Below, piece by piece: positions 23,516-33,000 of a DNA stretch of 63,673 nucleotides (position 1 is its first letter; the number at the start of each line of letters is the position of its first letter). Location: assembly GCA_035529855.1 (NCBI GenBank), contig DATKVX010000043.1:1-63673 (forward strand), in the 5' to 3' direction. The DNA comes from a bacterium (GTDB taxonomy: Bacteria; RBG-13-66-14; B26-G2; WVWN01). The position numbers were made by a program, and so were the translations under genes. Below the pieces are notes generated by a model. The model was not told the DNA's origin. It ran no database searches and saw only the letters and a program-made list of their open reading frames with translations.

Positions 23516-24670
23516 ATGCGTAGTCGTTCGTTCCCCCTTCTATATGTATCCGGTTTCGTGGTCGTTGCCCTTCTCGCCGTATCGTGCCGCCCGGGCGAAG
23601 TGGCGTGGCCCGCGGCCGGCGACGAGGATTTAAACGGCGCCGTTTACGTAACGCGGTTGGCCGAGGGGGGCGCGGAGATAATAGGAGTATCCGCGGAAGG
23701 CGGCGTCGACGAGCTGGGCCTCCGCGGCGACGGCCAAAGCGACGTCGGCCCCTCGCCCGACGGCCGGCGCCTGTACTACGGCCGCGACGGCGCCCTCCAC
23801 GAGTACGAGCTGGCCACGGCGTCCGACCGCGTCGTCGCGTCGTTTCCGGCCGGCGTCGCCTGCGAAGTGGGTACGGACGATAAGGGCCGGGCCAAAGAGT
23901 ACGCTTGGCGTTGCGGCGTACGATTCCGCGACGTCAGCTTTTCCCCCGAAGGGCGGGTGGCGTTCGTCGTTGAGCCGACGGAGTGCCCCGTATCGACGGA
24001 GGATGCGGCGGCCCGTGCCAAGGGCGAGTTAAAACCCCGCGCCGATTTCGCCGTCGACGCCGGCGCGTACCTTCTGGAGCCGGGGAGCGACGCGCCCCGC
24101 TACCTGGGCCCGACGCGGGCCGTCTACGGTTTTGTGGGCGACGAAGCGTTAATAATCGAGAACAAGTTGACGGTGGCGCGCTACGAGCTCGAGGGGGGAA
24201 CGGTGCGGCCGCTGTTGGGCGCGGACGCCCACGAGCTGGGGTGGCTGCCGTCGGCCGCGGCTCGAGGCGACGACGTCGTAATCGTAGCCGCCAAGGCCGA
24301 CGAAAAATCCCACGAGGTCGTGCTCAATCGCGTCTTCGTCGTCCGCGGCGGCGGCGGCGGCGATGAACCCGTCGTAGAGCTCGAGGGCAGGGACCCGGCG
24401 ACGCGCGCCGAGGTTTCGGCCGACGGCCGGTACGTCGCCGTCCAGTGTACGCCGCAAGTGTTCGGGGAGGCCACGATTTACGCGGTGGACCTCGAGCGGA
24501 AGAGGTTCAAAATTTTAGTGAACGGCGCGAACCTGGTCGGCTTCGGGCGCGGCTCGCGGGCCGTCTTCTACGTCGTCGGCGCGGGGCGGGCCGGCGACCT
24601 TTTCCTTGCCGGCCTCGACGGCGCGGCGCGGCGCCTCACCTCGGGCGGGGATATAATCCTGCCGCCATAA
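23516..24670 (+). CDS. Predicted lipoprotein with beta-propeller (TolB/WD40-like) repeats
   Basis: 384 residues. The N-terminal hydrophobic stretch ends ALLAVSC with Cys at 24, a loose lipobox, so it is probably lipid-anchored and exported. The rest has repeated strand patterns with S-P-D-G-R and S-A-D-G-R turns (GPSPDGRRLYYGRDG, VSADGRYVAVQC), as in TolB-type six-bladed propellers. No enzyme residues were seen. Neighbours: palindrome cluster upstream, dnaE downstream. It may be a scaffold or sensor; TolB itself is unlikely because no Tol-Pal genes are near. Confidence 0.75.
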   Translation: MRSRSFPLLYVSGFVVVALLAVSCRPGEVAWPAAGDEDLNGAVYVTRLAEGGAEIIGVSAEGGVDELGLRGDGQSDVGPSPDGRRLYYGRDGALHEYELATASDRVVASFPAGVACEVGTDDKGRAKEYAWRCGVRFRDVSFSPEGRVAFVVEPTECPVSTEDAAARAKGELKPRADFAVDAGAYLLEPGSDAPRYLGPTRAVYGFVGDEALIIENKLTVARYELEGGTVRPLLGADAHELGWLPSAAARGDDVVIVAAKADEKSHEVVLNRVFVVRGGGGGDEPVVELEGRDPATRAEVSADGRYVAVQCTPQVFGEATIYAVDLERKRFKILVNGANLVGFGRGSRAVFYVVGAGRAGDLFLAGLDGAARRLTSGGDIILPP

Positions 24671-24692
24671 TTTCGGCTCGGCTACGGCGGCC

Positions 24693-24721
24693 TTGCGGCC
24701 GGCCCGAACGTTATGTATAAT
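24693..24721 (+). promoter_or_regulatory. dnaE promoter
   Basis: TTGCGG at 24693-24698, 17-bp spacer, perfect TATAAT at 24716-24721. Transcription should start near 24728, only a few bases before the GTG (24732) and TTG (24741) start candidates of dnaE. Confidence 0.7.
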
Positions 24722-24740
24722 CGGGCGAAGGGTGTACGCC

Positions 24741-27700
24741 TTGGCCGAGTTTACCCATCTCCACGTCCACAGCGAATATTCGTTCCTCGACGGCATGTGC
24801 CGCCCGCGCGAGGTTGTGGCCCGGGCGCGCGAGCTCGGCATGTCGGCGGTGGCGCTCACCGACCACGGCGGCCTCTTCGGTGCCGTCCCCTTTTATAAGG
24901 CCGCCGTCGAGGAGGGCGTTAAGCCCATAATTGGGTGCGAGCTGTACGTCGCGCCGGAGGGCCGGTTGGTGAAGAAGGCCGGGCCGCGCGGCGAGGCGGG
25001 GGGACACCTCGTCGTCCTGGCTGAAACGGACGAGGGCTATCGCAACCTTCTTAGGCTTTCTACCAAGGGTTACCTGGAGGGCTTTTATTACAAGCCGCGC
25101 GTAGACCGCGAACTCCTGGACCAGTACGGCCGAGGCCTTATCGCTTTATCCGCTTGCCTCAAGGGCTACGTGGCGCAGGCGGTATTGGCGGGCGATTGGA
25201 CCCGGGCCGACCGCGTCGTCGGAGAGTACGCCGACATCTTCGGGCGGGAGAACTTCTTCCTCGAGGTGCAGGACCACGGCCTGCCGGAGCAGCACCGCGT
25301 CAACCGCGGCCTCTACGAACTCGCCGGCCGCCATAAATTGAAGCTCGTCGCGACCAACGACGTCCACTACGTCGGCGCCGGCGACGCACGCGCCCACGAC
25401 ATTTTGCTTTGCATCCAGACCGGGAAGACTTTGAGCGACCCGGGCCGGATGCGTTTCGAGACCGACCAGGTCTATTTAAAATCACCGGAGGAGATGGCGA
25501 CGCTTTTCGCCGAGCTCCCCGCGGCCCTCGACGAAACCGCGAATATCGCCGAACGTTGCAGCGTGGAGCTCACCTTCGGCCAGGTGCGGCTGCCGCGCTT
25601 CGACGTCCCGGAGGGCGGGTCCGCCGCCGACTTCCTCCGCAAACTCGCGTCCGAGGGGCTCGCGCGCCGCTTCCCCGACGCCGGCCCGGACCTACGGGAG
25701 CGGCTGGAATTCGAGCTCGGCGTCATCACCCAAATGGGGATGGAGGCTTACTTCCTCATCGTGTGGGACGTGGTGCGGTTCGCGCACAGCTGCGGCATTA
25801 AGGTGGGCCCCGGCCGCGGGTCCGCGGCGTCGTCGTTGGCGGCGTATCTTTTAGGTATAACCGGCGTCGACCCCATCGAACACGGCCTGGTCTTCGAGCG
25901 CTTCCTGAATCCGGAGCGGATATCGATGCCGGACTTCGACATCGACTTCGGCGACCAGCGCCGCGACGAGGTCGTCGCGTACGTTACCGAGAAATACGGC
26001 CAGGAGAGCGTGGCGCAGATAATTACGTTCGGGACCATGGCGGCGCGCGCCGCGGTCAAGGACGTGGGCCGGGTGCTCGAAATCCCGTTCGCGGAAGCCG
26101 ACATGATCTCGAAAGAGATAAACCCCATGGCCCCTCTCGCCGAATCGTTGAAGGAGAACCCGGTCCTCAAGCGCGAGTACGAGGACAACCGCCGCGTGCG
26201 GGAGTGCATCGACCTCGCGCTCCAGCTCGAGGGCCTGACGCGCCACCCGTCGGTGCACGCCGCGGGCGTCGTTATTGCCCCCGACGAATTGACGAAGTAC
26301 ACCGGCCTCTACCGCGGTCGGAAGAACGAGGTCACGACCCAATTCGACATGAACGCGGTCGAGGCGCTGGGCCTGCTCAAGGTCGACATCCTGGGCCTGA
26401 AGACGTTGACGGTTATCGAGGACGCTATAAAGGCCGTTCAACGCCGGCGGGGAGTGGACGTCACCTTCGAGAACGTGCGCTACGACGACGACGCGACGTA
26501 CGATCTCTTGTGCCGGGCCGATACCGACGGCGTGTTCCAGCTCGAGTCCGAAGGGATGCGCGACCTGTGTCGCCGCGTGGCGCCGCGCACCTTCAAAGAG
26601 CTCATCCCCATCCTGGCGCTCTTCCGGCCCGGGCCTATGGGCTCCGGCGCGACGGAGCAGTTCATCAACCGCAAGCACGGCCGGGCTACGGCGCCGCTGC
26701 TCCATCCCTCGCTCGAGCCGATCCTGGACGATGCCTACGGCGCCATCCTGTACCAGGAACACGTCATGAAGATCGCGAGCGAGGTCGCCGGATACTCGCT
26801 GGGCCAGGCCGATATACTTCGCCGGGCGATGGGTAAAAAGAAGCGGCGTGAGATGAAGGCGCAGCGGGAGTCGTTCGTGGAGGGCGCGCGCCGTCGCGGG
26901 TACGGCCGGGAAGAGGCGGAGGCCATTTTCGACGCCGTAGCGCCCTTCGCCGAGTACGGCTTCAACAAGGCGCACGCCACGGCCTACGCCTTCCTCTCCT
27001 ACCAGACGGCGTACCTCAAAGCCAACTACCCGCCCGAATTTATGGCGGCGCTGCTCACCTCCGAGCAGGGCAACGCCGATAAAATCGTCCAGTACGTCCG
27101 GAGCGCCCGCCAGATGGGCCTCGAGATCCTTCCGCCTGAAATAAATTCCTCCTGGTACAATTTCTGGGTGGAGGACGACGACCGCATACGGATGGGAATG
27201 GGGGCTATAAAGAACGTGGGCCGGGCCGCGATCGACGAGATCGTAGCCGCGCGCGACCGGGGAGGGCCGTTCGCGAGCCTTACCGACCTCTGCAGCCGCG
27301 TCGACCTGCGCGTCGTCAACCGGGCCGTCGTCGAGTCGCTCATTAAAGTGGGCGCGTTCGATTCTTTCGGGAAAGGCCGGGCGCCGCTGTACGAGGGCGT
27401 GGACGCCGCGCTGGAGGTCGGCAAGAGGCTCCACCGCGACCGGACGTTGGGGCAGGAGAGCCTCCTCGGTTCCTGGGGCGAGGAGGCCGGCGCGGAGGAG
27501 GTCAAGGCCGAGGGGAGCGATTGGCACCACCTCGAGCTCCTCCGCTACGAAAAGGAACTCCTGGGCGTCAGCATCTCGGGCCACCCCCTCGACCGCTACC
27601 GCGACGTCTTGGCCCGGCACGGCGCCGTTACGGTGGGGGACGTTCTGGCCGGCCGCGCCGGCCGGACGGCGAAGGTCGGCGGCATGGTAGGGCGCATCAA

Positions 27701-28151
27701 GACCTTAGCGGACAAGAAAGGCCGGGAGATGGCGTTCTTCACGCTCGAGGACGACGGCGGCGTCGAGGTTATTGCTTTCGCGGACTGCTACGCCAAGGCG
27801 GAGTTCGTCATCTTCGTCGACCGGCCGGTCCTCGTACGGGGGAGCGTGCGGCGCGACGAGGGGGCGTACAAAATAATCGCCGACGACGTCACGTCGCTCG
27901 AGGATGCGGAGTACCGGTTCGCCCGCGAGATTCACATAACGCTGCCCGAGAACGCCGACGCCGAACTTTTGGCGGATATGGAAAAAATTATGGGCCGCCA
28001 CGTCGGCCGGTGCCCGGTATTCTTCCACGTCCGGCGTAACGGCCGCGAAGTCGTCATCCGCGCGCGGCCGCAATTCAACTGCAACCCGACGCGGCAATTG
28101 GTGCGTTCCCTCGAGCGTTTCACCGGACGCGGCCGCGTTCAGTTGAAATAG
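24741..28151 (+). CDS. dnaE: DNA polymerase III alpha subunit
   Basis: Replicative polymerase, 1136 residues. Order: PHP domain (FTHLHVHSEYSFLDG, ALTDHGGLFGAV), palm with catalytic Asp in MPDFDIDFGDQRRDEV at about 396-407, the FRPGPMGSG region, fingers and helix-hairpin-helix, then a C-terminal OB fold (GGMVGRIKTLADKKGREMAF). PHP-site His and Asp residues appear kept. Start: TTG before AEFTHLHVH, the usual N-terminus; a GTG three codons earlier is possible; anything further upstream overlaps the promoter. The M28 peptidase follows 10 bp later. Confidence 0.96.
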   Translation: MAEFTHLHVHSEYSFLDGMCRPREVVARARELGMSAVALTDHGGLFGAVPFYKAAVEEGVKPIIGCELYVAPEGRLVKKAGPRGEAGGHLVVLAETDEGYRNLLRLSTKGYLEGFYYKPRVDRELLDQYGRGLIALSACLKGYVAQAVLAGDWTRADRVVGEYADIFGRENFFLEVQDHGLPEQHRVNRGLYELAGRHKLKLVATNDVHYVGAGDARAHDILLCIQTGKTLSDPGRMRFETDQVYLKSPEEMATLFAELPAALDETANIAERCSVELTFGQVRLPRFDVPEGGSAADFLRKLASEGLARRFPDAGPDLRERLEFELGVITQMGMEAYFLIVWDVVRFAHSCGIKVGPGRGSAASSLAAYLLGITGVDPIEHGLVFERFLNPERISMPDFDIDFGDQRRDEVVAYVTEKYGQESVAQIITFGTMAARAAVKDVGRVLEIPFAEADMISKEINPMAPLAESLKENPVLKREYEDNRRVRECIDLALQLEGLTRHPSVHAAGVVIAPDELTKYTGLYRGRKNEVTTQFDMNAVEALGLLKVDILGLKTLTVIEDAIKAVQRRRGVDVTFENVRYDDDATYDLLCRADTDGVFQLESEGMRDLCRRVAPRTFKELIPILALFRPGPMGSGATEQFINRKHGRATAPLLHPSLEPILDDAYGAILYQEHVMKIASEVAGYSLGQADILRRAMGKKKRREMKAQRESFVEGARRRGYGREEAEAIFDAVAPFAEYGFNKAHATAYAFLSYQTAYLKANYPPEFMAALLTSEQGNADKIVQYVRSARQMGLEILPPEINSSWYNFWVEDDDRIRMGMGAIKNVGRAAIDEIVAARDRGGPFASLTDLCSRVDLRVVNRAVVESLIKVGAFDSFGKGRAPLYEGVDAALEVGKRLHRDRTLGQESLLGSWGEEAGAEEVKAEGSDWHHLELLRYEKELLGVSISGHPLDRYRDVLARHGAVTVGDVLAGRAGRTAKVGGMVGRIKTLADKKGREMAFFTLEDDGGVEVIAFADCYAKAEFVIFVDRPVLVRGSVRRDEGAYKIIADDVTSLEDAEYRFAREIHITLPENADAELLADMEKIMGRHVGRCPVFFHVRRNGREVVIRARPQFNCNPTRQLVRSLERFTGRGRVQLK

Positions 28152-28161
28152 AGGAACCGAC

Positions 28162-30603
28162 ATGCGAAGAGCGGTAATAATCGCGATCATTTCGGCGGCC
28201 GCCGGCGCCGCGTTCGCCGGACCCACGCTCGTCGCCGTCGAGCTCGAGCGGCCGGCGGACGCGTACGCGCTGTTGGCCGAAGGCGTCGCCGTAGTCGAAG
28301 CCCGGCCCGATTTCGCGCTCGCGTTCGCGGCGCCCGATACCTTGGGCGCTCTCGACGGGTATCGGTACGCGGACCTGGGGCCGCCGCCCGGGCCCGTTTA
28401 CCTGGCCTGGCCCCGCCCGGGGGCCGAGTTGCCCCGCGTCGCCGGCGTAACGGTCCTCGCCCGCTTCGGCGAGACGTACGTCGTCGCGGGCGCCGCCGCC
28501 GCGGTGGAGGAATTGGCGACGCTGGGCGCCGAGATTAAACGCGTGAGCGGCGAGCCGCTCAAGGCGCCGCGGAGAGCCGTCCTGCCCGAGATAACGTACG
28601 ACCCGGCGGTAGCGCAGCTCGTCGCGCGCGTCCGCGCCGACCGCTACTTCGGCCATATCGAAAACCTAGCGGCCATAAAGACGCGCTATTCCCACGCCGA
28701 CGAGATAGCCGAGGCCACCGCCTATATCGAGGACCATTTCAAGGAGCTGGGTTACGAAACCGCTCGGCGACCGTACGAGTACGAGCCGATGGCCAACGAC
28801 TACCTCGCGGACTGCGTCTTTCGCGCGGGCGGCAGGTTGGGGTGGCTGATTTCGTCGTGGGGATACGTGTGGCGCAGCGACGACTCCGGCCGGAGTTGGA
28901 CCTATCATAAGTCGGAGGGGCGGCTGGACCACGGTTGCTTCGTTACCGACCGTACGGGGTTCGTCGTCGGCGGCCGGGGTTTCCTGGCGCGGACCGACGA
29001 CGGCGGCCGGAACTGGGCCCGGCTCCCGCTGGAGGACCCGACCGACTATTTGCGGGATATCTATTTCTTCGGCGCGACGCTCGGCGTGGCCGGCGGCGCG
29101 GACGGCGCGGTCTACCGGACGGTGGACGGCGGCGCTACGTGGCGCAAGGTGACGACGCCGACGAAGGAGTTGGTCCTCGGCGTTTACGGGCAGACGGCGG
29201 ATAAGTGGTGGGCCCTCGGGATGGAAGGGCTGGTGATGCGCTCGTACGACGGCGGCGCCGGCTGGAAGGTCGTGGACGTACCGCAGACCGAGGGCTTCGG
29301 CATGCGACGCATGGCGTTCGCGGACGACACCCACGCCGTGATGGTGGGCAACGAGGGGACCATCCTCTACTCGCAGGACGCGGGCGAGACGTGGCGGCGG
29401 GTGTCGGGTTATTACCCGGCCTGGCCTTTCTTCACCGAGGTCGCCTTCGCGGACGCTACGCGGGGATGGGCCGCCGGCTCCGACGGCCACGTCTACCGCA
29501 CCGACGACGCCGGTGCGAGCTGGAAGCGGCAGCGAACGCCCTTCGGCGACAACTACACCTACTTAGGCATATCCGCCGTCAGCCGCGACGAGGCGTGGGT
29601 CGTCGGCGGCCCGTCGGCCGTTATCCACACTACCGACGGCGGCGAGCATTGGAAGAAGGTCGAAGTAAAAAACGCCCGGCCCGTCGTCTGGTACAACGTC
29701 GAGGCCGTGAAGAAGGGCGTCGCCCGCCCCGACGAGGTGTACGTGCTGTGCGGCCACTACGACTCGATATCGGAAGACCCGTGGAACCGGGCGCCCGGCG
29801 CGGAAGATAACGCCTCCGGCGTGGCCGCGGTGCTCGAGGCCGCCACCGTACTGGCGGACCGCAATTTCGATAGTACGGTCAAGTTCGTGGCTTTCTCGGG
29901 GGAGGAGGAGGGCCTGCTGGGCTCCCGGGCGTACGCCCGCGAAGAATATAAAGTCGGGGCGGGCATCCGCGGCGTCTTCAATATGGATATGATATCGTAC
30001 CTCGACGAGGCCGCCCACGACGTCGAGGTCCGGTACAACGACTTTTCGGGAGAGCTCCTGGCGGCGTATCAGGACGTGGCGCGGCTGTACGTGCCGACGT
30101 GCGTCGTTTACGCGACGACGGAGGGCCGGGGCGGCAGCGACCACGAGCCGTTCTGGGAGTTCGGCTACCCGGCGCTGCTTTCGATTGAATACGCCGGCAA
30201 AGAGTTCTACCCCTGGTACCATACGACGGAGGACCTCCCCGCGCACCTCACGCCCGCGTTCGGCGCGGACGTAGCCCGCGTAAACCTTGCCGCGGCGGCG
30301 GCGCTGGCCGGCGCGCGCGGCGGGCCCGGGCCCTCGTCGGGAGTCGTGGCGTACCCCAACCCGGCGAAGCCGTCCGTCGGCCATGACCGCATCCGCTTCG
30401 CCAACGTCGTCGCCGGCAGCTCGCTCGCGCTCTACGACGTCGCCGGCGCGAAAGTGTGGGACGCGACGGCCGACGCGTCCGGCGTCGTGGAGTGGCTCCT
30501 CACGACGGCGGGAGGCGGCGCCGCGGCCTCGGGCGTCTACCTCTTCATGATCGAAGGCCCCGACGGCGACCGGCGCTTCGGCAAGGTAGCCGTAGTCAAC
30601 TAA
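28162..30603 (+). CDS. Exported M28 zinc aminopeptidase with inserted BNR/Ycf48-like propeller and sorting-like C-terminal domain
   Basis: 813 residues. Signal peptide to about A18, then a prodomain to about 200. Residues about 215-510 form a seven-bladed propeller with repeated G-G-x-x-W and T-D-D-G/A-G turns (RSDDSGRSWTYHKS, VYRTVDGGATWRKV, YRTDDAGASWKRQ), the Ycf48/BNR type. The M28 peptidase core then runs to about 720 with its zinc site: H532 (CGHYDS), D549 (AEDNASG), E581-E583 (SGEEEGLLGS), D609 (NMDM) and H661 (SDHEPFW). The end (about 735-813) has PNPAKPS and SGVYLFMIEG, as in type A sorting/FlgD-Ig domains. It lacks the GRVKAL tail. Confidence 0.88.
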   Translation: MRRAVIIAIISAAAGAAFAGPTLVAVELERPADAYALLAEGVAVVEARPDFALAFAAPDTLGALDGYRYADLGPPPGPVYLAWPRPGAELPRVAGVTVLARFGETYVVAGAAAAVEELATLGAEIKRVSGEPLKAPRRAVLPEITYDPAVAQLVARVRADRYFGHIENLAAIKTRYSHADEIAEATAYIEDHFKELGYETARRPYEYEPMANDYLADCVFRAGGRLGWLISSWGYVWRSDDSGRSWTYHKSEGRLDHGCFVTDRTGFVVGGRGFLARTDDGGRNWARLPLEDPTDYLRDIYFFGATLGVAGGADGAVYRTVDGGATWRKVTTPTKELVLGVYGQTADKWWALGMEGLVMRSYDGGAGWKVVDVPQTEGFGMRRMAFADDTHAVMVGNEGTILYSQDAGETWRRVSGYYPAWPFFTEVAFADATRGWAAGSDGHVYRTDDAGASWKRQRTPFGDNYTYLGISAVSRDEAWVVGGPSAVIHTTDGGEHWKKVEVKNARPVVWYNVEAVKKGVARPDEVYVLCGHYDSISEDPWNRAPGAEDNASGVAAVLEAATVLADRNFDSTVKFVAFSGEEEGLLGSRAYAREEYKVGAGIRGVFNMDMISYLDEAAHDVEVRYNDFSGELLAAYQDVARLYVPTCVVYATTEGRGGSDHEPFWEFGYPALLSIEYAGKEFYPWYHTTEDLPAHLTPAFGADVARVNLAAAAALAGARGGPGPSSGVVAYPNPAKPSVGHDRIRFANVVAGSSLALYDVAGAKVWDATADASGVVEWLLTTAGGGAAASGVYLFMIEGPDGDRRFGKVAVVN

Positions 30604-30615
30604 ATAAGCGAAACC

Positions 30616-31821
30616 TTGACGGTGGAAGGAACGAGTAAACCATATACGCCCAGGCCGCGGCTCGCGGATTTATTTTTCGTGGGCGTCATAGCGCTCGCGC
30701 CGGCGCCGCTGTTCGCGACGTCGATGGCCTATTTCGGCCTGTTGACCGTAACGGTATTCTTTTTATTATACCTCCGGGCCGGGGGATGGGGGCGGCTCCG
30801 GCTTACGCCGTTGGACTTGCCCGTCGCGGCGTTCCTCCTCGTGCGTATACTCTCGACGCTTACGTCGGTATCGCCGGCGACCAGCTGGAAGGGCCTCGAG
30901 AAATCGGGGTTGTTGTTGGCATATTATCCGCTGGCCCATATGGCCCTTTCGCGGCCGCGCCGGATGGCGGGGATATACTTATTTCTGGTGGCCACCGTCG
31001 CGGCCTCGGCCGCGGGGCTCGTAGATTTCGGCGTGGGCGACGTCAACCGGGTGGTATCGCGCGCCGGCGGATATACGACTTTCGCCGAGATATTGGCGGT
31101 AGCGTTGTGTCTTTTCGTAGCCCGCGGCGCATTTTCGTTAAGCGGACGGGCCCGGGCGTGGTCGGCGGCGGCGGCCCTTTTTCCGTTCGCGGCGCTGGTA
31201 CTCACTTTTTGCCGGGGGCAGTGGCTCGCTCTTGCGGGAGGCGTGGGCCTCGTCGGCGCCTTGCGGAACCGGCGCGTTTGGGCCTTGCTCCTTTTAATCG
31301 CGGTCGCGGCGGGGGTGGCCGCCTACCTGTTACCGGCCGGGGTGGCCTCGGGCCGGTTTTCGCTGGGGGACCCCGCTTTTGAGAACTACCGCGACATCCT
31401 TTGGAAAGGCGGGTTGGCGATAATTTTCGACCGGCCTTTGACCGGCTTCGGGCCGGAGACGATAAAACTAATTTTCCCTTACCAAACGCGTTTTTATTCC
31501 CCGGTGGCGGGCGTCATCGGATGGCATAACGACTACTTGCGGCTGGTTATAGAGTCGGGCCTGCTGGCGGCCGCCGCGGCCGTTTGGATCGTCGTGGCGT
31601 CGACGCAAACGGCGGCGCGAGCGTTCCGTCGGGAGGACGAAGAACCCCGCGTCCGCGCGCTGGCCTTGGGGCTGGTGGCGGCGACGGCGGCCGTACTCGT
31701 GAGCGGCCTCGTGGGCGACGTAGTGGCGGACCCGGCGATGCTCATCGTCTTCGTCATATTGTGGGGATTGTCGGCGCCCCTGTTGGCGCCCGAGGAAGAT
31801 GGCGACGTTGGGAATCGATAG
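30616..31821 (+). CDS. O-antigen ligase/polymerase family membrane protein
   Basis: 401 residues, about eleven transmembrane helices. The Wzy/O-antigen ligase (Wzy_C) segment lies at about 190-320, with a large periplasmic loop containing ENYRDILWKGGLAIIFDRPL, GFGPE and WHNDYLRLVIESGL; the P-L-x-G-x-G and H-N-x-Y/L signatures of the family are present. Ligases join polymerised glycans to lipid A core and polymerases extend them; which one this is cannot be told. Start uncertain: TTG here or GTG six bases later. It overlaps the next gene, a GT9 enzyme, by 23 bp, so both belong to a surface-glycan unit. Confidence 0.82.
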   Translation: MTVEGTSKPYTPRPRLADLFFVGVIALAPAPLFATSMAYFGLLTVTVFFLLYLRAGGWGRLRLTPLDLPVAAFLLVRILSTLTSVSPATSWKGLEKSGLLLAYYPLAHMALSRPRRMAGIYLFLVATVAASAAGLVDFGVGDVNRVVSRAGGYTTFAEILAVALCLFVARGAFSLSGRARAWSAAAALFPFAALVLTFCRGQWLALAGGVGLVGALRNRRVWALLLLIAVAAGVAAYLLPAGVASGRFSLGDPAFENYRDILWKGGLAIIFDRPLTGFGPETIKLIFPYQTRFYSPVAGVIGWHNDYLRLVIESGLLAAAAAVWIVVASTQTAARAFRREDEEPRVRALALGLVAATAAVLVSGLVGDVVADPAMLIVFVILWGLSAPLLAPEEDGDVGNR

Positions 31822-32827
31822 CGTATTGGTCGTCCGCAGCGACCGGCTCGGCGATTGGGTGTTGACGTTGCCGCTGCTCGACCGTTTGAAGGCGGCGGCG
31901 CCGGGGGTCCGCTTGGGCGCGATGGCGACGGCAGCCGTGGCGCCGCTGCTCGAGCGCTGCCCTACCGTCGATGCGATAATCGTGTCGAAAAGAGGGCCGG
32001 GGGGCTTCCGCGAGACGACGGCGGAAGTCCGGCGGGGCGGTTTCGAGGCGGCCGTCGTCGTACATCCGGATATGGTCGACACGTTGGTCGTCTGGCGCGC
32101 CGGCGTCAAGTTGCGCATCGGCAACGGTTACCGCGGGTATTCTTTCCTTTACAACCGGCGCGTATATTTTCACCGCTCGCCCTCCACCCGCCACGAGATC
32201 GAATACAATCTAAAATATTTAGAGGCGTTGGCCTTGCCGGTACCGGCGGAAGTCCCCGCTCCTCGCTTGGACGTAACCGAAGCCGACCGGGCGAAGGCGA
32301 GAGAGCTCCTGGCGGCTCGGGGCGTCGCCGACGAGGGGTACGTCGTGATTCATCCCGGCGGCGGCGGTTCGTCGCTCAACTGGTCGCCGCGGCGGTACCG
32401 CGTTTTGGCCGCCGAACTCTCCAAAGCTTTGGGCGCGGCCGTGGTCGTTACGGGCTCGGCCGCCGAGGCGGAGCTCGCCTCGTACGTCGCGGGGGAGGGG
32501 GTCGGCCGCGTAAGCGTGGCTGGGGAGACGGACTTGGGGGCGCTGTTGGGCGTGCTGGCGGGGGCGCGGCTCTTCGTCTCGAGCAATACCGGTCCGATGC
32601 ACCTGGCGGCGGCGGTAGGGACGCCGACGTTGTCGCTATTCTCGCCCCTTCGCTCGGGGGCGCCGGCGCGGTGGGGGCCGCGAGGCGAACGCGCCGCGGT
32701 GATTACGCCCGCCGGTTTGGCGTGCGAGACGTGCCGCGGCGAACGGTGCGAACATTACAACTGTATGGAAGCCATAACCGTGGAAGCGGCGTTGGCGGAG
32801 GCGCGCCGCGTCGCCGTCAAATCGTAA
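31799..32827 (+). CDS. Glycosyltransferase family 9 (heptosyltransferase-like)
   Basis: 342 residues, GT-B fold. N-terminal DSVLVVRSDRLGDWVLTLPL is the acceptor-side signature of WaaC/WaaF/RfaQ enzymes. The C-terminal donor site has VVIHPGGGGSSLNWSPRRY and FVSSNTGPMHLAAAVGTPTL, the S-N-x-G-P-x-H-L-A-A-A motif. It transfers a heptose or similar nucleotide sugar to an LPS core in known members. Late Cys residues (CETCRGERCEHYNCM) match the conserved C-terminal Cys pattern of many GT9 proteins. Translationally coupled to the O-antigen-ligase-like gene upstream. Confidence 0.9.
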   Translation: MATLGIDSVLVVRSDRLGDWVLTLPLLDRLKAAAPGVRLGAMATAAVAPLLERCPTVDAIIVSKRGPGGFRETTAEVRRGGFEAAVVVHPDMVDTLVVWRAGVKLRIGNGYRGYSFLYNRRVYFHRSPSTRHEIEYNLKYLEALALPVPAEVPAPRLDVTEADRAKARELLAARGVADEGYVVIHPGGGGSSLNWSPRRYRVLAAELSKALGAAVVVTGSAAEAELASYVAGEGVGRVSVAGETDLGALLGVLAGARLFVSSNTGPMHLAAAVGTPTLSLFSPLRSGAPARWGPRGERAAVITPAGLACETCRGERCEHYNCMEAITVEAALAEARRVAVKS

Positions 32828-32889
32828 AAGCAGCGCCGGGAGGGGGAAATCGCGCCGTATTTTGAGCCGTCGCGGAATAAGGTTATGCG

Positions 32890-32980
32890 TTGACTAAGTA
32901 GGCCATATATGATAAACTGATATTATAGGGTAAAAATCTTACTCAGTAAATTTGCTAAAGAACGTAACTATATATATAGT
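32890..32980 (+). promoter_or_regulatory. AT-rich promoter/operator region of the Fe-S operon
   Basis: TTGACT at 32890-32895 with TAAACT 17 bp on, and a second candidate -10 TATTAT at 32921-32926. A perfect 14-bp palindrome, ACTATAT plus its complement, lies at 32967-32980, about 20 bp before the Rrf2 start, and could be an autoregulatory operator. The region is strikingly AT-rich for this genome. Confidence 0.5.
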
Positions 32981-33000
32981 ATATAAGATGAGGTTTAGTT

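Noticed and set aside
24693-24740. TTG at 24693 as the dnaE start
   Set aside because: It overlaps the dnaE -35 box, and the residues before AEFTHLHVHS have no family support.
32890-33000. A classical IscR type 1 binding site before the Rrf2 gene
   Set aside because: The bases do not match the known E. coli consensus well; only a simple AT palindrome is clear.
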